From Batkoa obscura (Eukaryota > Entomophthoromycota > Entomophthoromycetes > Entomophthorales > Batkoaceae), in contig JASVEC010000045.1 in assembly GCA_030770535.1 (NCBI GenBank), positions 186,001 to 250,000 of the forward strand: a stretch of DNA of 64,000 bases. Direction: 5' to 3'. Of this stretch, positions 43,570-57,127 are shown in pieces. Position 1 is the first letter of the stretch. Each line of letters begins with the position of its first letter. The translations under genes were made by a program, and so were the position numbers. The notes under the pieces are model-generated. The model had not been told where the DNA came from, did not search any database, and was given only the letters and a program-made list of their open reading frames with translations.

Positions 43570-43891
43570 TTTTTAGATAAAATAGTAGTTAACTACAAAA
43601 TAAATATAAAAGTTATTTTTTTATAAACTTTACTTATTTTTATACTTGATTTTTAATAAGTTTTAATGAATCGTTGTTAATTTTTTATATGCTGATCTTT
43701 ATTGGAGTTTTAATTTCAGTTAGTATTCAACTAGTATTGTTAAGTAATCTAGATCTAAAAACTATTATGTTATAAAAATTGAATATTCAATATTTGAAAG
43801 TAAGAGTATTTGTTTTATCACTGTTTAAAAATACTTATAATCATTAATTAATTATTTGAAAAATCTTTTATTTTTATTAATATTAAAAAAA

Positions 43892-46800
43892 CTATTGTAA
43901 TTTTACAATCTCAATTAAATTATCCGTTGGTTGTTTCATATTATTTGGAAAAAATAGTATTAAATTTTCATATAGCTGAACCCGTTGAGAATAAAGAGGA
44001 ACATTTGTAGTTATATTATTAAGCGTTGTGTCTAAATAAATTATATGTCAATTAATGTAAATTAAGTTATTATTAGTAATATTTATAGTATTAGATGATA
44101 ATTACCTTCATTTTCTTTTACAGTTTGAAATAATTTAATTGGTAAAGATTGAAAATGTTCTACTTCCATACTATTATTGTTGTTTAATAAGGGAAATACA
44201 TTATCTCTTAAATAATTTAAAGCTTCAAGCGAATTACTTTCACAAAGTTCAAGATATCTAAAAATAGTTATTAAATGAAGTACTATTAATATAATAATTA
44301 ATTTACTTATGTTTTCGTATCATTAATTTAGCCTTTCTTAATATTTCATCCGATTTTGGTCTATTATAATTTACGTTTAAATGTCATTATTCTTTCTATA
44401 ATATATTTTTGATTTACCTTATTAATTTAAATTCCCATAAATCATCCAATCGTCCTTTATCTTCTGGTTTGCTATTAGGATTACCACCAAATAAATAATG
44501 AATCTAAACATAATAATAAAAAATAAATAAATAACATAACATAACAATATAATAGTAATATCATATGACTTACTTTTGTACTAGTTTTATAAACCATTTG
44601 ATGAGCAAATCTCGGCATTGGTTCAATATTAGCCATATTATCCCAATATTCATTATCAATGATATCATTTTTATAAATTTCAACAAAGGTGTCTTGGATT
44701 AAACCATACATAAAGAAATTATTACAAACAGATTTAGGCGTAATTTCTTTATCTTTTGATATACCAGAAAATATATATATTTCTCTTAATTCTTCATCAA
44801 TATTTGCACTTTGGGCAAATCCTGGTAATGGACCTCCAATACTTGAATAATCTCGATAGACTTGCTTATATATATTATTATTAATATCATAAATATACAT
44901 ATCACTAATAACATAAACAATATAAATAAATTATATAGTATAGTAGTATTTAATGTAAATTACCTTAAAAATGAGCTATTATTTCTGTCTCCAGCTAATA
45001 TAATTAATTGGTTTAATTTTGGATCAAACATCATTGAATGGGAATTTCTTTTAACAATTGAAAACTCTTGTTGATTCATTAAATCTGTATTTAATCGAGG
45101 ACTTTAATTTTATAAATGTTATTATATTAAAATATTAATCTATATCATATTACAGTATTATTTATATTACCTTAATTTTTCCCATTTATTTAATTTAATA
45201 TCGTACTTAAATAATTTTGAATAACGTGCTTTAGGTGGTTTCATATCTGGTCCTAATGGAGTTATTTTTCTACCACCTGAAATATAAATGATTTGATTTT
45301 CTTGATCGATTGCCATTTGATGATCAAATATTAAACTAGGTCCATCTTCACTCTATTTAATTAAAACGATATTGTTTCATTATAAATATATGTTATAAAT
45401 ATATATAATTACCTTTACATCCTCTGAAATTAATGTCCATTTATTTGAATCCTGTTCATAGCAATAAAAATCGGCTTTAGGTGGATTACTGGTTGCTTCG
45501 GTTGAGCTCATATATTTTCCAAATACATAAAGTTTATTTTGTTTATTATCAAAACATGTTTTAAAACAGGATCTTGGTCCAGGCCCACTTTGACTATGAA
45601 ATGGAATACAAATATGTTAATATAGGCGTATTATTATTTATTTTAACTATTACTTTATTGTATTATCTGATATTAAATGCCATTTTTCAGTTTTAATATC
45701 AAAATACCAAAAATCACCTAAATCATGATTACCATCCCATCCACCTAATAAATAGATAATATCCTTCTATAAATTTAGTAAAATATTAGTATTATTATAT
45801 TATTATATTGTTATATTATTATATTTGGTTATAATTAAATACGTACGTTTGGATTATAACAGAATTGATGTCCACCACGTGGCATTGGGCATAAGCCATC
45901 TAATTGTTAACATATTTTTAATTTGTTATAATATTAAATAATAATATTACTTTCATCATAAGCAAATATCCTTCTCCAATTGTAAGTATAGGGCTGCGAT
46001 TTACAATATTCATCAAATAAGTTATCATTATACGCTCTAATCAACAATTCTTCTACTTGACTAAAGTCGCCTTCTTTCACCTAATATAATGTTAATGTAA
46101 ATAAAAATAATCACTTAATAATTATTCAATGACTACCAATAGTTGATACAAATTAGTCAACGTAATATCTTCTAATTGTACACCAGTATCCTTTTCTAAT
46201 GCTTTAAACGAAGTTTCAAAATGACGTTGTCTAAAATATTTTAAACATAATCGAATCACTTTTTTTTCCAATTGCTGTTATAAAATTTTAATAATATATT
46301 TATATTATATTGTTTATGTATCATATTACCATATTGAATTTTTGATAAATATCATGAACATAATTTTTTTCATCAATACCATCGAATCTTAGATACCATA
46401 TTGAATAATTAATTCTGCTACCCCATGAAGCCAATGGTACTATCTTAATATATTTACATGGAAATATCTATTATTATATATTAATTTTTTCTTTTTATGA
46501 TTTATTTCATATTACTCCATTCGTATTATATTTTATATAAAAAGTTTCTGCTACTGAATCATTTGATAACCCTAATATTGCTATTAATACAAATAATACC
46601 TTATCTTGTTTTTCCATTACCTTCTTCCAATATTTCTGTTAAATCATTTAAGTTTATACCACCATATACTTTAAACATTTTCAAGTTACAGATATGAGCT
46701 AATGGACATTTAGTAAATACAAATTAAATTCAACGATTTCTTACGTTTTTGAAACTTTCCAAAAGTAATTTTTTCTAGATAAAATATATAATTATATAAA

Positions 46801-47061
46801 CATAAAACACAAAAATAATAGTAAGCTATAAATATTACCTAAAACAGAACAATTTTCTAATTCCAATATAATAAATTGACTTTGTTTATTATTATCTGTT
46901 GACCATCTTGAATTCTTATCCAAAGGTAAATCTTGTAATACATTCTTGGGATGAAAATTAGAAAGATGACCTGACCATGAATGAATTTCATAATTTAATT
47001 GATGAGTCAATGATGTTGGTAATTGACCATTTGAGCTATTTATATGTCTCTTTTTTTCCAT
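43892..47061 (-). CDS. muskelin (kelch-repeat protein)
   Basis: A gene split by many introns of about 50-60 nt. Exon 1 is 47061-46839 and encodes LNYEIHSWSGHLSNFHPKN and SRWSTDNNKQSQFIILELE, the muskelin discoidin-like domain. It continues KITFGKFQK, then CNLKMFKVYGG, and FPCKYIKIVPLASWGSRINY. A LisH/CTLH region follows (QQLEKKVIRLCLKYFRQRHF), then kelch repeats with GGWDGN, GGR and SGISKDKE, PRFAHQMVYK, FGGNP. The C-terminus PTDNLIEIVKLQ ends at 43892, matching the end of animal muskelin. In animals muskelin is a substrate-binding part of the CTLH/GID ubiquitin ligase. It is absent from baker's yeast, so its presence fits an early-diverging fungus. Not every exon border was resolved. Confidence 0.85.
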
Positions 47062-47720
47062 TTCTTTATAATTTTTACTTATTCTTCTTTTTAAATTAGA
47101 GTCATTTTTTAAAATTTATAGTTATTTTACTTGTATTTTAATTGGTTCCTGTGTTTAAATCGCTGAAACTTTTTATCCTTTTCAAACAGCTTGTGACGTC
47201 ACATTATTTTTATTGCAAACCAGGCTACTGGTAAACTAATATAAAAGATTAAGCTAAAAAATTTAAATATGTATGAGTTCAGCTCTCCATATTATTATAA
47301 ATTAACTTCATTCTAAAGTCTAATATCAAATACCTTATTACTTAACTGGCTTTCCCAAAATACTATAATTTTATTGAAGCAAGCCTTATAAGATATCGCC
47401 TTGAGCTCATCCATCCCCAATCATAAGTGCAATTATTAACTTATATTATTTTTATCTGTCTATCATCAAGAATATGCTTTATTTTACAAATTAGATTGCT
47501 TCAAAATATCTAAATTTCGAAAATAAGTTGCTACATTTGAATGTTTCCTTAGACAAATAGCTCATTCTTAAAGTTGGCAACATGACACTTAAGAATTTTG
47601 CAAACTATTTATTACTAAGCAATTATGCAAAGAATTGGTAAACCCATAATATTCGAAGGACTCAAATTCAAAATTTCAATAATTTCCCAAATTAAATTTT
47701 AAGTCTAAATCGAATTCAAA
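47062..47720. other. divergent promoter region, muskelin and TOM22
   Basis: 659 bp between two divergent genes. No repeat or RNA gene seen. Confidence 0.4.
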
Positions 47721-48153
47721 ATGGTCAAATTACAAGAAGTGGATGCCGAATATGTCAATAAAGTTGTAGTTGAAGATGAGTCTTTTACCGATGAAGAAGA
47801 AGAGTATGAATATGATGATGAGTTAGATAATGAAACTTTATGGGAACGCATTTCTGCTTTACAAGATATTATTCCAGCTGCTCAAAGAAGACAAGTTTCT
47901 AATTCAGTTAAATCAATCTATAACTTTGGTGCTAATACCGTAAGTTTTATTGGTAAAGCTGCTTGGGTTATTTCAACTACTGCTTTTATTGTTGCTCTTC
48001 CCCTTGTTTTTGAATTAGACCGTGCTGATAGTTTAAGCCAAGCTCAACCTCCTGCTGGTTTAACTCAAGTAAGTTATCTTCATTGACTTTATTTTTTAGT
48101 ATTTAACCTAATTTTATCAGGAATTAACCGACTCAACAAAACAAGAATTATAA
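47721..48153 (+). CDS. TOM22: Tom22, central receptor of the mitochondrial TOM complex
   Basis: Two exons, 47721-48068 and 48121-48153 (intron 52 nt, GTAAGT...TATCAG), giving 126 residues. The cytosolic N-terminus is strongly acidic (EDESFTDEEEEYEYDDELDN), followed by ETLWERISALQDIIPAAQR, a fungal Tom22 hallmark. A transmembrane helix lies at about 75-100 (AAWVISTTAFIVALPLVFEL), with a short intermembrane tail. Tom22 is anchored in the outer membrane, docks presequences and organises the TOM pore. Without splicing the frame would end with an unrelated VSYLH tail. Confidence 0.92.
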
Positions 48154-49008
48154 GTTTTAGATTAAGCATTAAATTATATAGATTTGTTTAAAACATCTAT
48201 AAAAATAAGAACTATATTTTTATATTCAACTAAAAAAGCATTAAATATTATGATTTTCATTTTTATTTGTTTTATATTTAGTATAATTTTATGAAATTTT
48301 CATTGTAGCTTTAGTATTATTTTTTGAGTGAGATAAGATTTCATTTCATTTCCTCGAGTTTCTCAAATTTTATTTCAAATTGTAAATCATTTTAGTGAAT
48401 GAAAATCTTCTGTCAAAGTTTAAATAATGATCTGTTTTGACTGTATATACTTATGGATACATTGACCATCGAAAAATACTTAATCTCATAATAAAACAAC
48501 AATGGATTGTCTATATATTGTATATTGATATGAAAACATTGAGATAAGCAATCATAATATGAAATCATCTATTAAACTTATAAAAACGCCCATGACTAGC
48601 ATTTAACTTGAAAAGAATATATTATATACAAGTTTTCGTAATTTTAGAGAATTGGCTTTTTACTGTAATGCTAAGCAGTGTGTGTATAAACAAAAATCTT
48701 ATCTCGAAATGAAAATTATTATTTGATAAAATTGATAAAGTAACTAATCCAATCTACTATTCCTTAAAGCTATAATATCATTTACTCCGTTTCAAACTTA
48801 TCAAATTCAATACTATCAGTTCTTGATATTTGTGAAAATCTTATTGGATCAAAAAACTAAAAAAAACTCAATTTTAAAGGTTCAGATTCTTGGACCTACA
48901 TATTTATCTAATCCCATTTATAACTTTGATATAACTAGGTTTGAGTAAAAGTATACTGTTTACAGCTAAAATAAATCAAATCTTAAAATACCAATAAAAG
49001 GCAAAAAA
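48154..49008. other. intergenic, no gene seen
   Basis: 855 bp between the convergent-free pair TOM22 and NOT4 (same strand). Nothing recognised. Confidence 0.4.
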
Positions 49009-52000
49009 ATGGGACAAGAAGATGATATTTGTGTACGTTGTGTCGCCATTTTAACAAAACAAGAATATCAAAATAGACCATGTGATTGCCCTGTAAAGGT
49101 AAATTACCTTTCAAGAAATTGCTTTTTATAATACTAAAATAATAGCTATGTGAAAGATGCCTTGAATGGTATTTATCGCCGGAAGGTAAAGGCCGCTGTG
49201 ATGCATGTAACCTTCCAATTGCTAGAGAAGTAATTTCAAATTGTTTAGCTAATATGTAAGTTTTATGATTTTATATAAAACCTAGTCTAACACTACATAG
49301 CAAAGAGGGGAAGGAAAAAGAAATAGAAGTAGAAAAAGGATTCAGAAAAAGAGCGGACTCCAAACTTGAAATGCCTTATGAAGAGCCTTTCATTTCAGTA
49401 GAGATACCCAATTTAGTTTTTATTGCAGGCTATCCACTTGCTGGAAGAACTGAAGAGGTAAAAATATTATTAAAACGGTTTGGTTTCTTTTGATTTTTGT
49501 AGTTCTTAAAAAACAAAGAAGGTTTCGGAAAGTTTGGAAAAGTTAAAACAGCAGCTTATAAATATAATATATCTAAAGATCCAAATGCTGGAAAAACTGC
49601 AAACCTTTATATTACTTTTAGTAAATCTGAAGAAGCGGTAGCTGCAGTTAAGGAATATGATCAATTTGTCATACAAGGTTGTAAAATTAGGTAATAGAAA
49701 GCATATATGAAAATTAAAGTTATTGATTTCTTAATAGAGCTAAATTGGGTGAAACCAAATACTGTAGGAAGCTTGTTAATAATTTAAAATGCCAGGAAGT
49801 AAATTGTAAATATGCTCATGAATGGAGAGAGAACGATGAACAAAAGGCTAAGCTTTATAAGAAAAAGTATTTAATTTATCAAATAGTTAAAAGTAAATAT
49901 TGACTTTAAAATTTAGAGAAAGTGAAAAAAGAATTTTATATACTGCAGTGCCTAGTCAAAGTAGATCTAATTCTCTTGATATTGGTAAAAAAGGAAAAGA
50001 CTCAGGTAATATTATTTCCAATATTTTCTGGTTTCTTTTAATAAGATTAAAAGTTAATATTCTTCAAAAAAGTGGGCCTTGGGTTAATGAACAAAGTAGG
50101 CAAGAATCAAGTATGTCAAAAAAGAGCGTTAATCTCTACCCAATAAATCAGGATATAGCTAGCCCAACATTCAGCATAAATAGTAAAGGTGAACTAGATC
50201 TACTTGAAGGCCATAATGAAACCCGATCCTCAGAGGCTAAACCGGACGAAAACAATACATTATATAATGATAGTGGACTAGTACATGTTTCTTCGTTAAC
50301 TTTAACCGACATTGGAATAAAAAGAGCTCATCCCAAGAAAAAAATAGTTCAAAAGCATAATGTAAGCTTGATCAAACCTGAAATTAAGCAAAGTGAAGTT
50401 AAAGAGGATTTTAAAAAGAAGCATAATGACAATGATGAAGGTTATTTAAATGAACAAGATGAAGTTAATGACAACGTTAGTAAAAATTCTCAAAAGGAAA
50501 AAGATAACTTGAAAGAAGTTGATAATCAAGAAGATATTATACATGATGAATTACCTAAAATGCCAAGTAAGAATATGGATTTCAATCGAAGATTAAGTGC
50601 ATATAGTAGTTTGATTGATTTTGATGATCATCAAGGATCAAATGAGAAAAATATAGCCTCAACTAGTTATAAATCAGATAATGTATCGTTTGGTTACGGA
50701 AGAAGAGCAAGCTGGTTTGATTCAAAGCAAAACTTTCCTGACAGTTCTTATTCTAATTATAAAGCAAAAAAATTTGAAACAAATTTTGGCGGCAATCAAA
50801 ACACTAAAGCTGGAAATATAAATTTAAATGACTCTGAGTTGAAACAGGGCTGTACTGGCATGGCTTATACTTTAGATAGTAGTACAAACATTCAAAGTTA
50901 TTCCAATATACAAGCTCAATATAATTCACTAAACTTCAATAGTGGAACACCTCTAAATCCAGGATTATATAGTTATAATATTAATGAGTCATACACCTCT
51001 TTCCCACTAGCTAAAGATCCTCACAAAACTCAAAACATCAATATTTTAAATTCTAAGACAGATTTAAATATAAACACCCAAAAAGCAGAGAAAGCATTTA
51101 AAAGAATAGATAATAGCAACTTATTATCTCCTGAGCGTTCGCATTATTTTGGAATAGAAAATGGTAATTTACTATCTCCTGAACGCTCAAACTATTTTGG
51201 AATGATGCCTTTTGAGAATAAACTTCAAATGCCAATTCAGCATAATTTATCATCAAGCTTAAATAAAAGTCCATATAATATTAATAGAAATGAAACCCCA
51301 AACATTCTTTTCGGTAAAATTAATAATGGAGGAAACCCCTTTATTCCAAATCCGCATTATAGCTTTGAGCCTGATCTTTTGGGACCTGATTCCATTAATA
51401 AACCAATTAAAAATAGTTTGCCACCTTTTAGTCAAGCTTTTGGAAGTATAATAGATAACAATCGTCAATTTGTTCCTAAGGAAAATAAAAGTATAGAAAA
51501 TCATTTGATCCAGCCTCAAAGCAATGTCAACGCAAATATTCCTTTAACTTATTGCATGGATTCAATTAATGGTAATAACCCATTTCCTCCAACTTTAGGT
51601 TATCAATATCAAAGCCCACCTAATAATTTAGTGAAAATTGGCCCAAATATTACGCAAAATAACGTTTCATTCTCAGATAAAGCGTTTAAACAAGATCCAC
51701 AGAACAAAACACCATTTTCAGATAAGGCATTTAATCAGGAGGTGTTTATTGATAATCTAATTGAGAATCCAAACAGTTACGAAGACCATAAACCCAACAC
51801 TTACCAAAGCAGTATCCAGAGTATAAATTACAATTTTAATTTCAATAGTACGATGCGTTTAAATAATATAACAGATGATCCAAATAACTTTATTGGCCCT
51901 AAAAATAATATAGGAGTTCTCCAAGATGCCTTTTCTATTCCACATAAATTTCAAGATGATATACAAAGCACCCGTGGCCAATTTAATGATATGTATTTTT

Positions 52001-53976
52001 CATCTAATAATCGATTTGGACCTAACCTTGATGTAAGCCATATCCACAATTATGACAGTTCAATAATGCATCAGCTTGATTCTACTATTAATCCAATTGA
52101 TTTTCAACCCCAAAGTTTTAATCCTATGAGGCACAATTTAAATCAGCCTCAGCCAAATTTAATGCGTCAAAATCAAATAGAAATAAACAACTATCCCGAC
52201 CAATATATGATGGGTAAAAACGAGATTATAAGTAGTGGAGCTAGAAGTTATATTCAAAATCAATCTAATGAATATATTAAGAGATCAAATGCTCCATCTT
52301 TCATTCCTAACCTAGCCCACCAAAAGCAATTTTCTAACGTCCTTGATAGAAAAAATATGAAATCTTTTGTAGATAATAACATAAATGGGAATATACATTT
52401 AAACGATACTGATTGGAATAAACCAAATAAAGGTATTTGCTTTAATGTGTAGTTATATGATCACTAATTGAATTTAGATTCTAAACGTAATGGAAATAGT
52501 ATTAATAGTATTGATATATTTAGTCAGGAAACTTTGACGCCCATCAAAGCTATAAAAGAGCTTCAAAATTCAGCTATTTTCAATGCTTCAAAGTTACAAG
52601 ATAAAAATGCTTATTTTAATAGCAGATTTAATGATCCAAATGAAAAACCAAAAGCTGGAAGTCAGATTGGTTTAGAAAAAGATATTACTGAAATTAACTC
52701 AGGTAACAGTAACAGACATAACAGACATAATGTCAATGATACTAATCCAATTAATGACCAAAAAGAAAAGGAGAAGATTAATAAGCTAGAAGTTGAAACC
52801 AAAAGTGAAACTCCTTTAAATAAGCCTAAGCAAACTCCTATCATCTTGAAAAGGCCAGAGGGAACTTTGCCTAGGGATAAAGTAGTATCCGAATCCCAGA
52901 ATACAGCTAAAGTAATATCTATACTCCAAAACCCATCTAAAGCAGCGTCTGTACCCCAAAATACACCTAAAAGGATAACTATACTTCAAAACATGAATAA
53001 AGCGACCCCTACGTCCCAAAGCACAACTAAAGTAACACTTTCTCCTCTGCATCAGCCAACAATTCAAATATTAAAAAAGTCAGGACTAGAAGCTTATACT
53101 GAAAATAAGAATGGAGTAGAAGTAGCTAAAAGAAAAGAGGGTTTAATTGATACTTCGGCAAAAGGAGATGGATTACATAAAGTCTCCTTAAATAAAGTTG
53201 ATATAAAGCCTCTGAATAAACAAGAGTCGGATTTTAAGAAAGAGGGATCAAACAAAACTAAGACTTCCATCCCTGGAAATAAATCAGATGTTGATAATGA
53301 GCCCAAAATAAAAGCTGCAAGTAAAAAAGTTGCAGAAATGCCAGTTTTTCAAGAAAGTCCTTATACTATAGTAATATTAAATTTTTTGTTTTTTAAAATA
53401 ATTAATATTTTTTAGATTAAACCAAAAAATTCGGATAAAGAAAAGAAGAAAGAAAAAGAAAATATTGTAGAAAATGAAGTTAAGCCCCCTAAAGTGGATA
53501 AAGAGATTGAAGTGAGCCACATTGATTTAGTTTTGGATGATTACCATGATATGCTCTCAGCTCATTTAAAAGGTGCTCACAAAACTATTGATTACCCTGT
53601 CTTGGTTAAAATCGTTTCTGATAAAATCAATCACGTGTTTAATGAATTTCCAATTGATATCCTTGATACTGAAGGCATATACCATATCTTTAAGTTATAC
53701 TATGGGGATACTGTGACTAGATCAAATGAAGAGATTGATGAAGCTTTAGAGGACTTTTTAATTACTAAAATTGACCTGATTTACTTTTCTGAATTTAAGG
53801 CTTACTCTGAGTTAGTTAAGGATCCAGAACAGATTAATATTGGAGCTTTGGAAAGTGTAGTTGCGTACTCTTTTAAAGAAGAAAAAAATTGTCAGGAGAA
53901 GATTGAAAAGCAGAGCAGAAACCTCCTTTGGGATATAAATATGGATCCAACTAAATCTTTTGGACCAGCAATTTGA
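49009..53976 (+). CDS. NOT4-like RING E3 ubiquitin ligase of the CCR4-NOT complex
   Basis: Nine exons whose phases all agree: 49009-49098, 49146-49255, 49301-49457, 49503-49690, 49738-49866, 49917-50005, 50054-52432, 52478-53370, 53416-53976, giving 1531 residues. Residues 8-57 form a C4C4-type RING (ICVRC...CDCPVKLCERC...CDACNLPI). An RRM follows at about 98-185 (NLVFIAGYPL...GFGKFGKVKTA...NLYITF), then a CCCH zinc finger (KYCRKLVNNLKCQEVNC..H). This RING-RRM-C3H order is that of NOT4/CNOT4. The rest is a long Asn/Ser/Pro-rich tail with short duplications (LLSPERSxYFG twice, FSDKAFxQ twice, a LQN/PQN repeat block in exon 8), ending in a more ordered acidic segment. NOT4 ubiquitinates ribosome-associated targets and helps control mRNA decay. 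Confidence 0.85.
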
Positions 53977-54040
53977 TTTCCATTTATAATCACTATGTTT
54001 GAATGTGCCAAATGCATAAAAGGTTCTATGTCATTTTTTA

Positions 54041-54143
54041 TATGATGATGTACTTTTTTGTCTAAGGATTTTACTAGCAATTTTTACACTTAAATAATGC
54101 CTAAAAAATGGAAAAAGTGACGAAACTAAAAAACACTCCTACA
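54041..54143 (-). mobile_element. TATGGGG MITE, copy 20
   Basis: 103 bp between the convergent NOT4 and MPP genes; ends TATGATGATGT and CACTCCTACA, somewhat diverged. Confidence 0.8.
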
Positions 54144-54363
54144 TTTGTTATTATTTTCATTTTTTTAAATAGTATTTCATAAATAAAACTGTTTTTACAA
54201 TCAGCTTTTATTATATAATTTTTTGTTTCATTTTATTATGTTATTTAAATTATGTGAAGTCTGATTACTTATTAATGTTTTAATAAAGCTCTCAAAGTCA
54301 TATTTTTTAGAAAATATTGAGCTGTGTGTTTTATTTTCTAATTATTTTCACATCAGATAACTT

Positions 54364-56010
54364 TTATGCCTTATAAGAATTAACTCCACCTATTCCAAAC
54401 TTTGCTAATATTTGCTGGGCATCTCTTAAAGGCTCTAAATTACGACCATATCCGATTACTGTAGGCACAACTTCGGAACTTAAGAATAATTTAGAAGCTA
54501 CCCTAGCCAAATCTTTTTGAGTCAACGCTTCAATCTTATTACATACAATCTCAGGTGATACCCTATATCCTGCAACTAACACTTGTTGTCCCATATCTTC
54601 TAATCTTATTAAACGTGATTCTAAATTCATTAATAAATTATTTTTCAGCTGGTTTTTAGCCCTTTCAAGCTCTACTTTCGAAATACGTTTTGGATCACAT
54701 ACTGAAGCTAATGAGTATCCAATTACGTGTAACATATCTAATGAATAATCGGCTGGACATGATCCTGATATACCAAAAATACCTCCATCTTTATAACTGT
54801 GGTTGAAAGATTGGCATGATTGAGACCAACCATATTGATTTAATACGGTACGATATAATCTTGAATGCATTCCTTTTCCAGGCCCACCTGCAGAAAAGGA
54901 AGACCCTCCTCCTAATAGAGCTTGTAATGTAGCTAATGGATAAAGATCTTCATCGGTGATTTTGACTCCATTCACTCCTACATAAACCTGAGTGAATTCA
55001 GTAATATCATTATTCTCTAATTCAACACCACCGTGATAAACGGCACTAGTATTATCAGGTTCGAAAGAAGTTGAAGGGTGGAATATCTTTTCTGTAATTT
55101 TTTGTATTGAAGATCTTGCTTGGTCTTCTTGTTTTATAGGTGCTTTTATTGATGAATAATATTTATTTGCAAGATCTACTACCTTTTCGTGATCTAAACC
55201 AGATGCAGCAATGACCATCCTTTCTGGGATAAACATTTTACTTAAATATTCTTTAATTCGAGCAGCGTTCATTGTATTCAAAGTTCTAGGAGTACATAAA
55301 AATGGTTTTCCTAAAGTTTTTCCACCAAAAGCAACGCTGTGTAACAATTCAGGTATATAAGTTTCTGGATTGGAAATTAAATTTTCAATTTCGTAGCTAG
55401 TCGATATCTTTTGCTCGTCGATCTCAGATTGTAATACTAAAGGTTTTTGTGTCATTTCTGCAAAAAGATAGGCTATCTTTTCAACATCTTGATGGTAAAC
55501 TGTACCTTGATATTGTATCATTTCTCTAGAGCTATGTGACATTAAATTGCCTCCCATTTCTTCCACTTGATTTTGAATTTGTTCCGAGGTAAGATTCTCA
55601 GTGGCCTTAAAGATAATAAATATTTAAAATTAGTAAAGTCTAAATTGTTACCTTAAATGATATACGGTCTAACATATGTGATATTCCTGAAAACCCCTTA
55701 GTTTCATAACGTGAACCTGCATCCACATAAACACCAAATGCAGCGAAATGACCTGGCACATCATCACTAACTACCCTTATTCCGTTATCTAACATAGTGA
55801 TTTGAGCGTCATAGGTGCTTCTGGTTAAGTTGGATCTTGGTGTTACTGGAAATACATTACTCTTTAAATATAAATTAAATTGTTATTATTAAATAATGAT
55901 ATATCTACCTGGATATCTTTGGTTGTAGAATAATAGGACTTCATGTTTAATTTGTAATTCAATAATCTGCTGACATTGAATGCTGGCCTCTTTAAGCATA
56001 AACCTTTCAT
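54364..56010 (-). CDS. mitochondrial processing peptidase subunit alpha
   Basis: Three exons, 56010-55909, 55861-55652 and 55605-54364, giving 517 residues. The N-terminus is basic and Ser-rich (MKGLCLKRPAFNVSRLL), a matrix presequence. The M16 peptidase fold starts at TMLDNGIRVVSDD. The zinc motif is absent (SHMLDRISFK where beta has HxxEH), and the glycine-rich substrate loop GGGSSFSAGGPGKGMHSRLY is present at about residues 335-355, both diagnostic for alpha. Alpha-MPP binds presequences and presents them to the catalytic beta subunit. Family length is about 480-530, so it is full-length. Confidence 0.93.
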
Positions 56011-56413
56011 AGTATTACTTAGTAATTGAAAAAATTGTATTTTTTATATTCTATAAAAATCTAAAAAGTGAAAATTTTCTTTTGCTTAGTTAAATTATTT
56101 GAGAGTAAATTATAAAAATTTAATTTAAATCATAAGGATAGATTTCTTCACAATTGTCTTATCATATTTCATTTTTATTTATCTCATAAAATTTAATTTT
56201 AATAATTTACATATTATATCTTTAAATACTAAATAAATGATTTGTTTTCAGTATCAGATGTTTATCAGCTATTTTACTCGTATTTTAGCATATACTCAAA
56301 CAAAAATAATTAAAATACCTTGATTTTGTTTATTGTGTTGTTTGATTAAAGAGGGCTAGTTTTTATTTCTGACATTATTGAAAAACTTGTTCATTTCCCT
56401 GTTTATACTAATA
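56011..56413. other. intergenic upstream of MPP alpha
   Basis: A+T-rich promoter-side region; no other feature. Confidence 0.35.
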
Positions 56414-56465
56414 TATAGGAATGTATTTTTGTGTTTAAGGTTTCAAAAAAAAACATCCTCACATA
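56414..56465 (-). mobile_element. TATGGGG MITE, copy 21, 52-bp internal deletion form
   Basis: Left arm TATAGGAATGTATTTTTGTG joins directly to right arm CAAAAAAAAACATCCTCACATA, with the middle half missing. Confidence 0.75.
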
Positions 56466-57127
56466 AAAACATAAATAGTACCTAATTAGAAGCAACACCC
56501 AAAGCAAAGATGATACATATAATGTAGACAAATTTCTTAAACATAGACCTATTTAAAATGAATCTAGAATATAAAGTACAAGTACAAGGAAAAAGCTAAA
56601 GCCCAATATTAATGAGGAATATACAGCCGCTATGGTGTATGATTTTATAGCAGCAACCCTATAAGTCTATAATTGAGACATTAAATTGTTCGGTAATTCA
56701 CTCAAAAGATTAATTCAAGACCCATAAAGCTGTATACTTCTGATATTTAATGAGATAACTTAAGATAGCAATATTCAATGGCAACTAAATAGCAGCAAAC
56801 GATGAAATGAAAATAAACATTGAACCTAAATAAAATTTATGAGGATCAGTAAAGCAAGTCAAATCACTTGGATAGACCGAGACTGAAACTGAGACTTCAT
56901 TGATAGCTGGACGTAGAATTTATGACAGCAAAGCCAATGGTGACTGTAGAAAATGGAGCACAGAAGAATTCACTAAGTGGTCTTCTCATAGTTTTATGAG
57001 CCTTTTAGTCTCTAAATAAAATACAAACTATAAGCCAAGGAAATAAAGTTATTTCAAATATGGTACATTCAATAGCATCTAACGGTGTTTTGGACGATGC
57101 GACCTCTAATACATAATTGATACAATA
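56466..57127. other. intergenic, no gene seen
   Basis: Slightly less A+T-rich than its surroundings (about 56560-57000), possibly decayed coding DNA, but no family can be named. Confidence 0.3.

Noticed and set aside
46497-46697. 66-codon plus-strand frame
   Set aside because: Antisense to muskelin exons and introns.
52662-53306. Minus-strand frames at 52662, 52816 and 53094
   Set aside because: Antisense to exon 8 of the NOT4-like gene, whose exon phases all fit.
56560-57000. Less A+T-rich patch considered as a receptor or retroelement fragment
   Set aside because: No family motif could be read in any frame on either strand.
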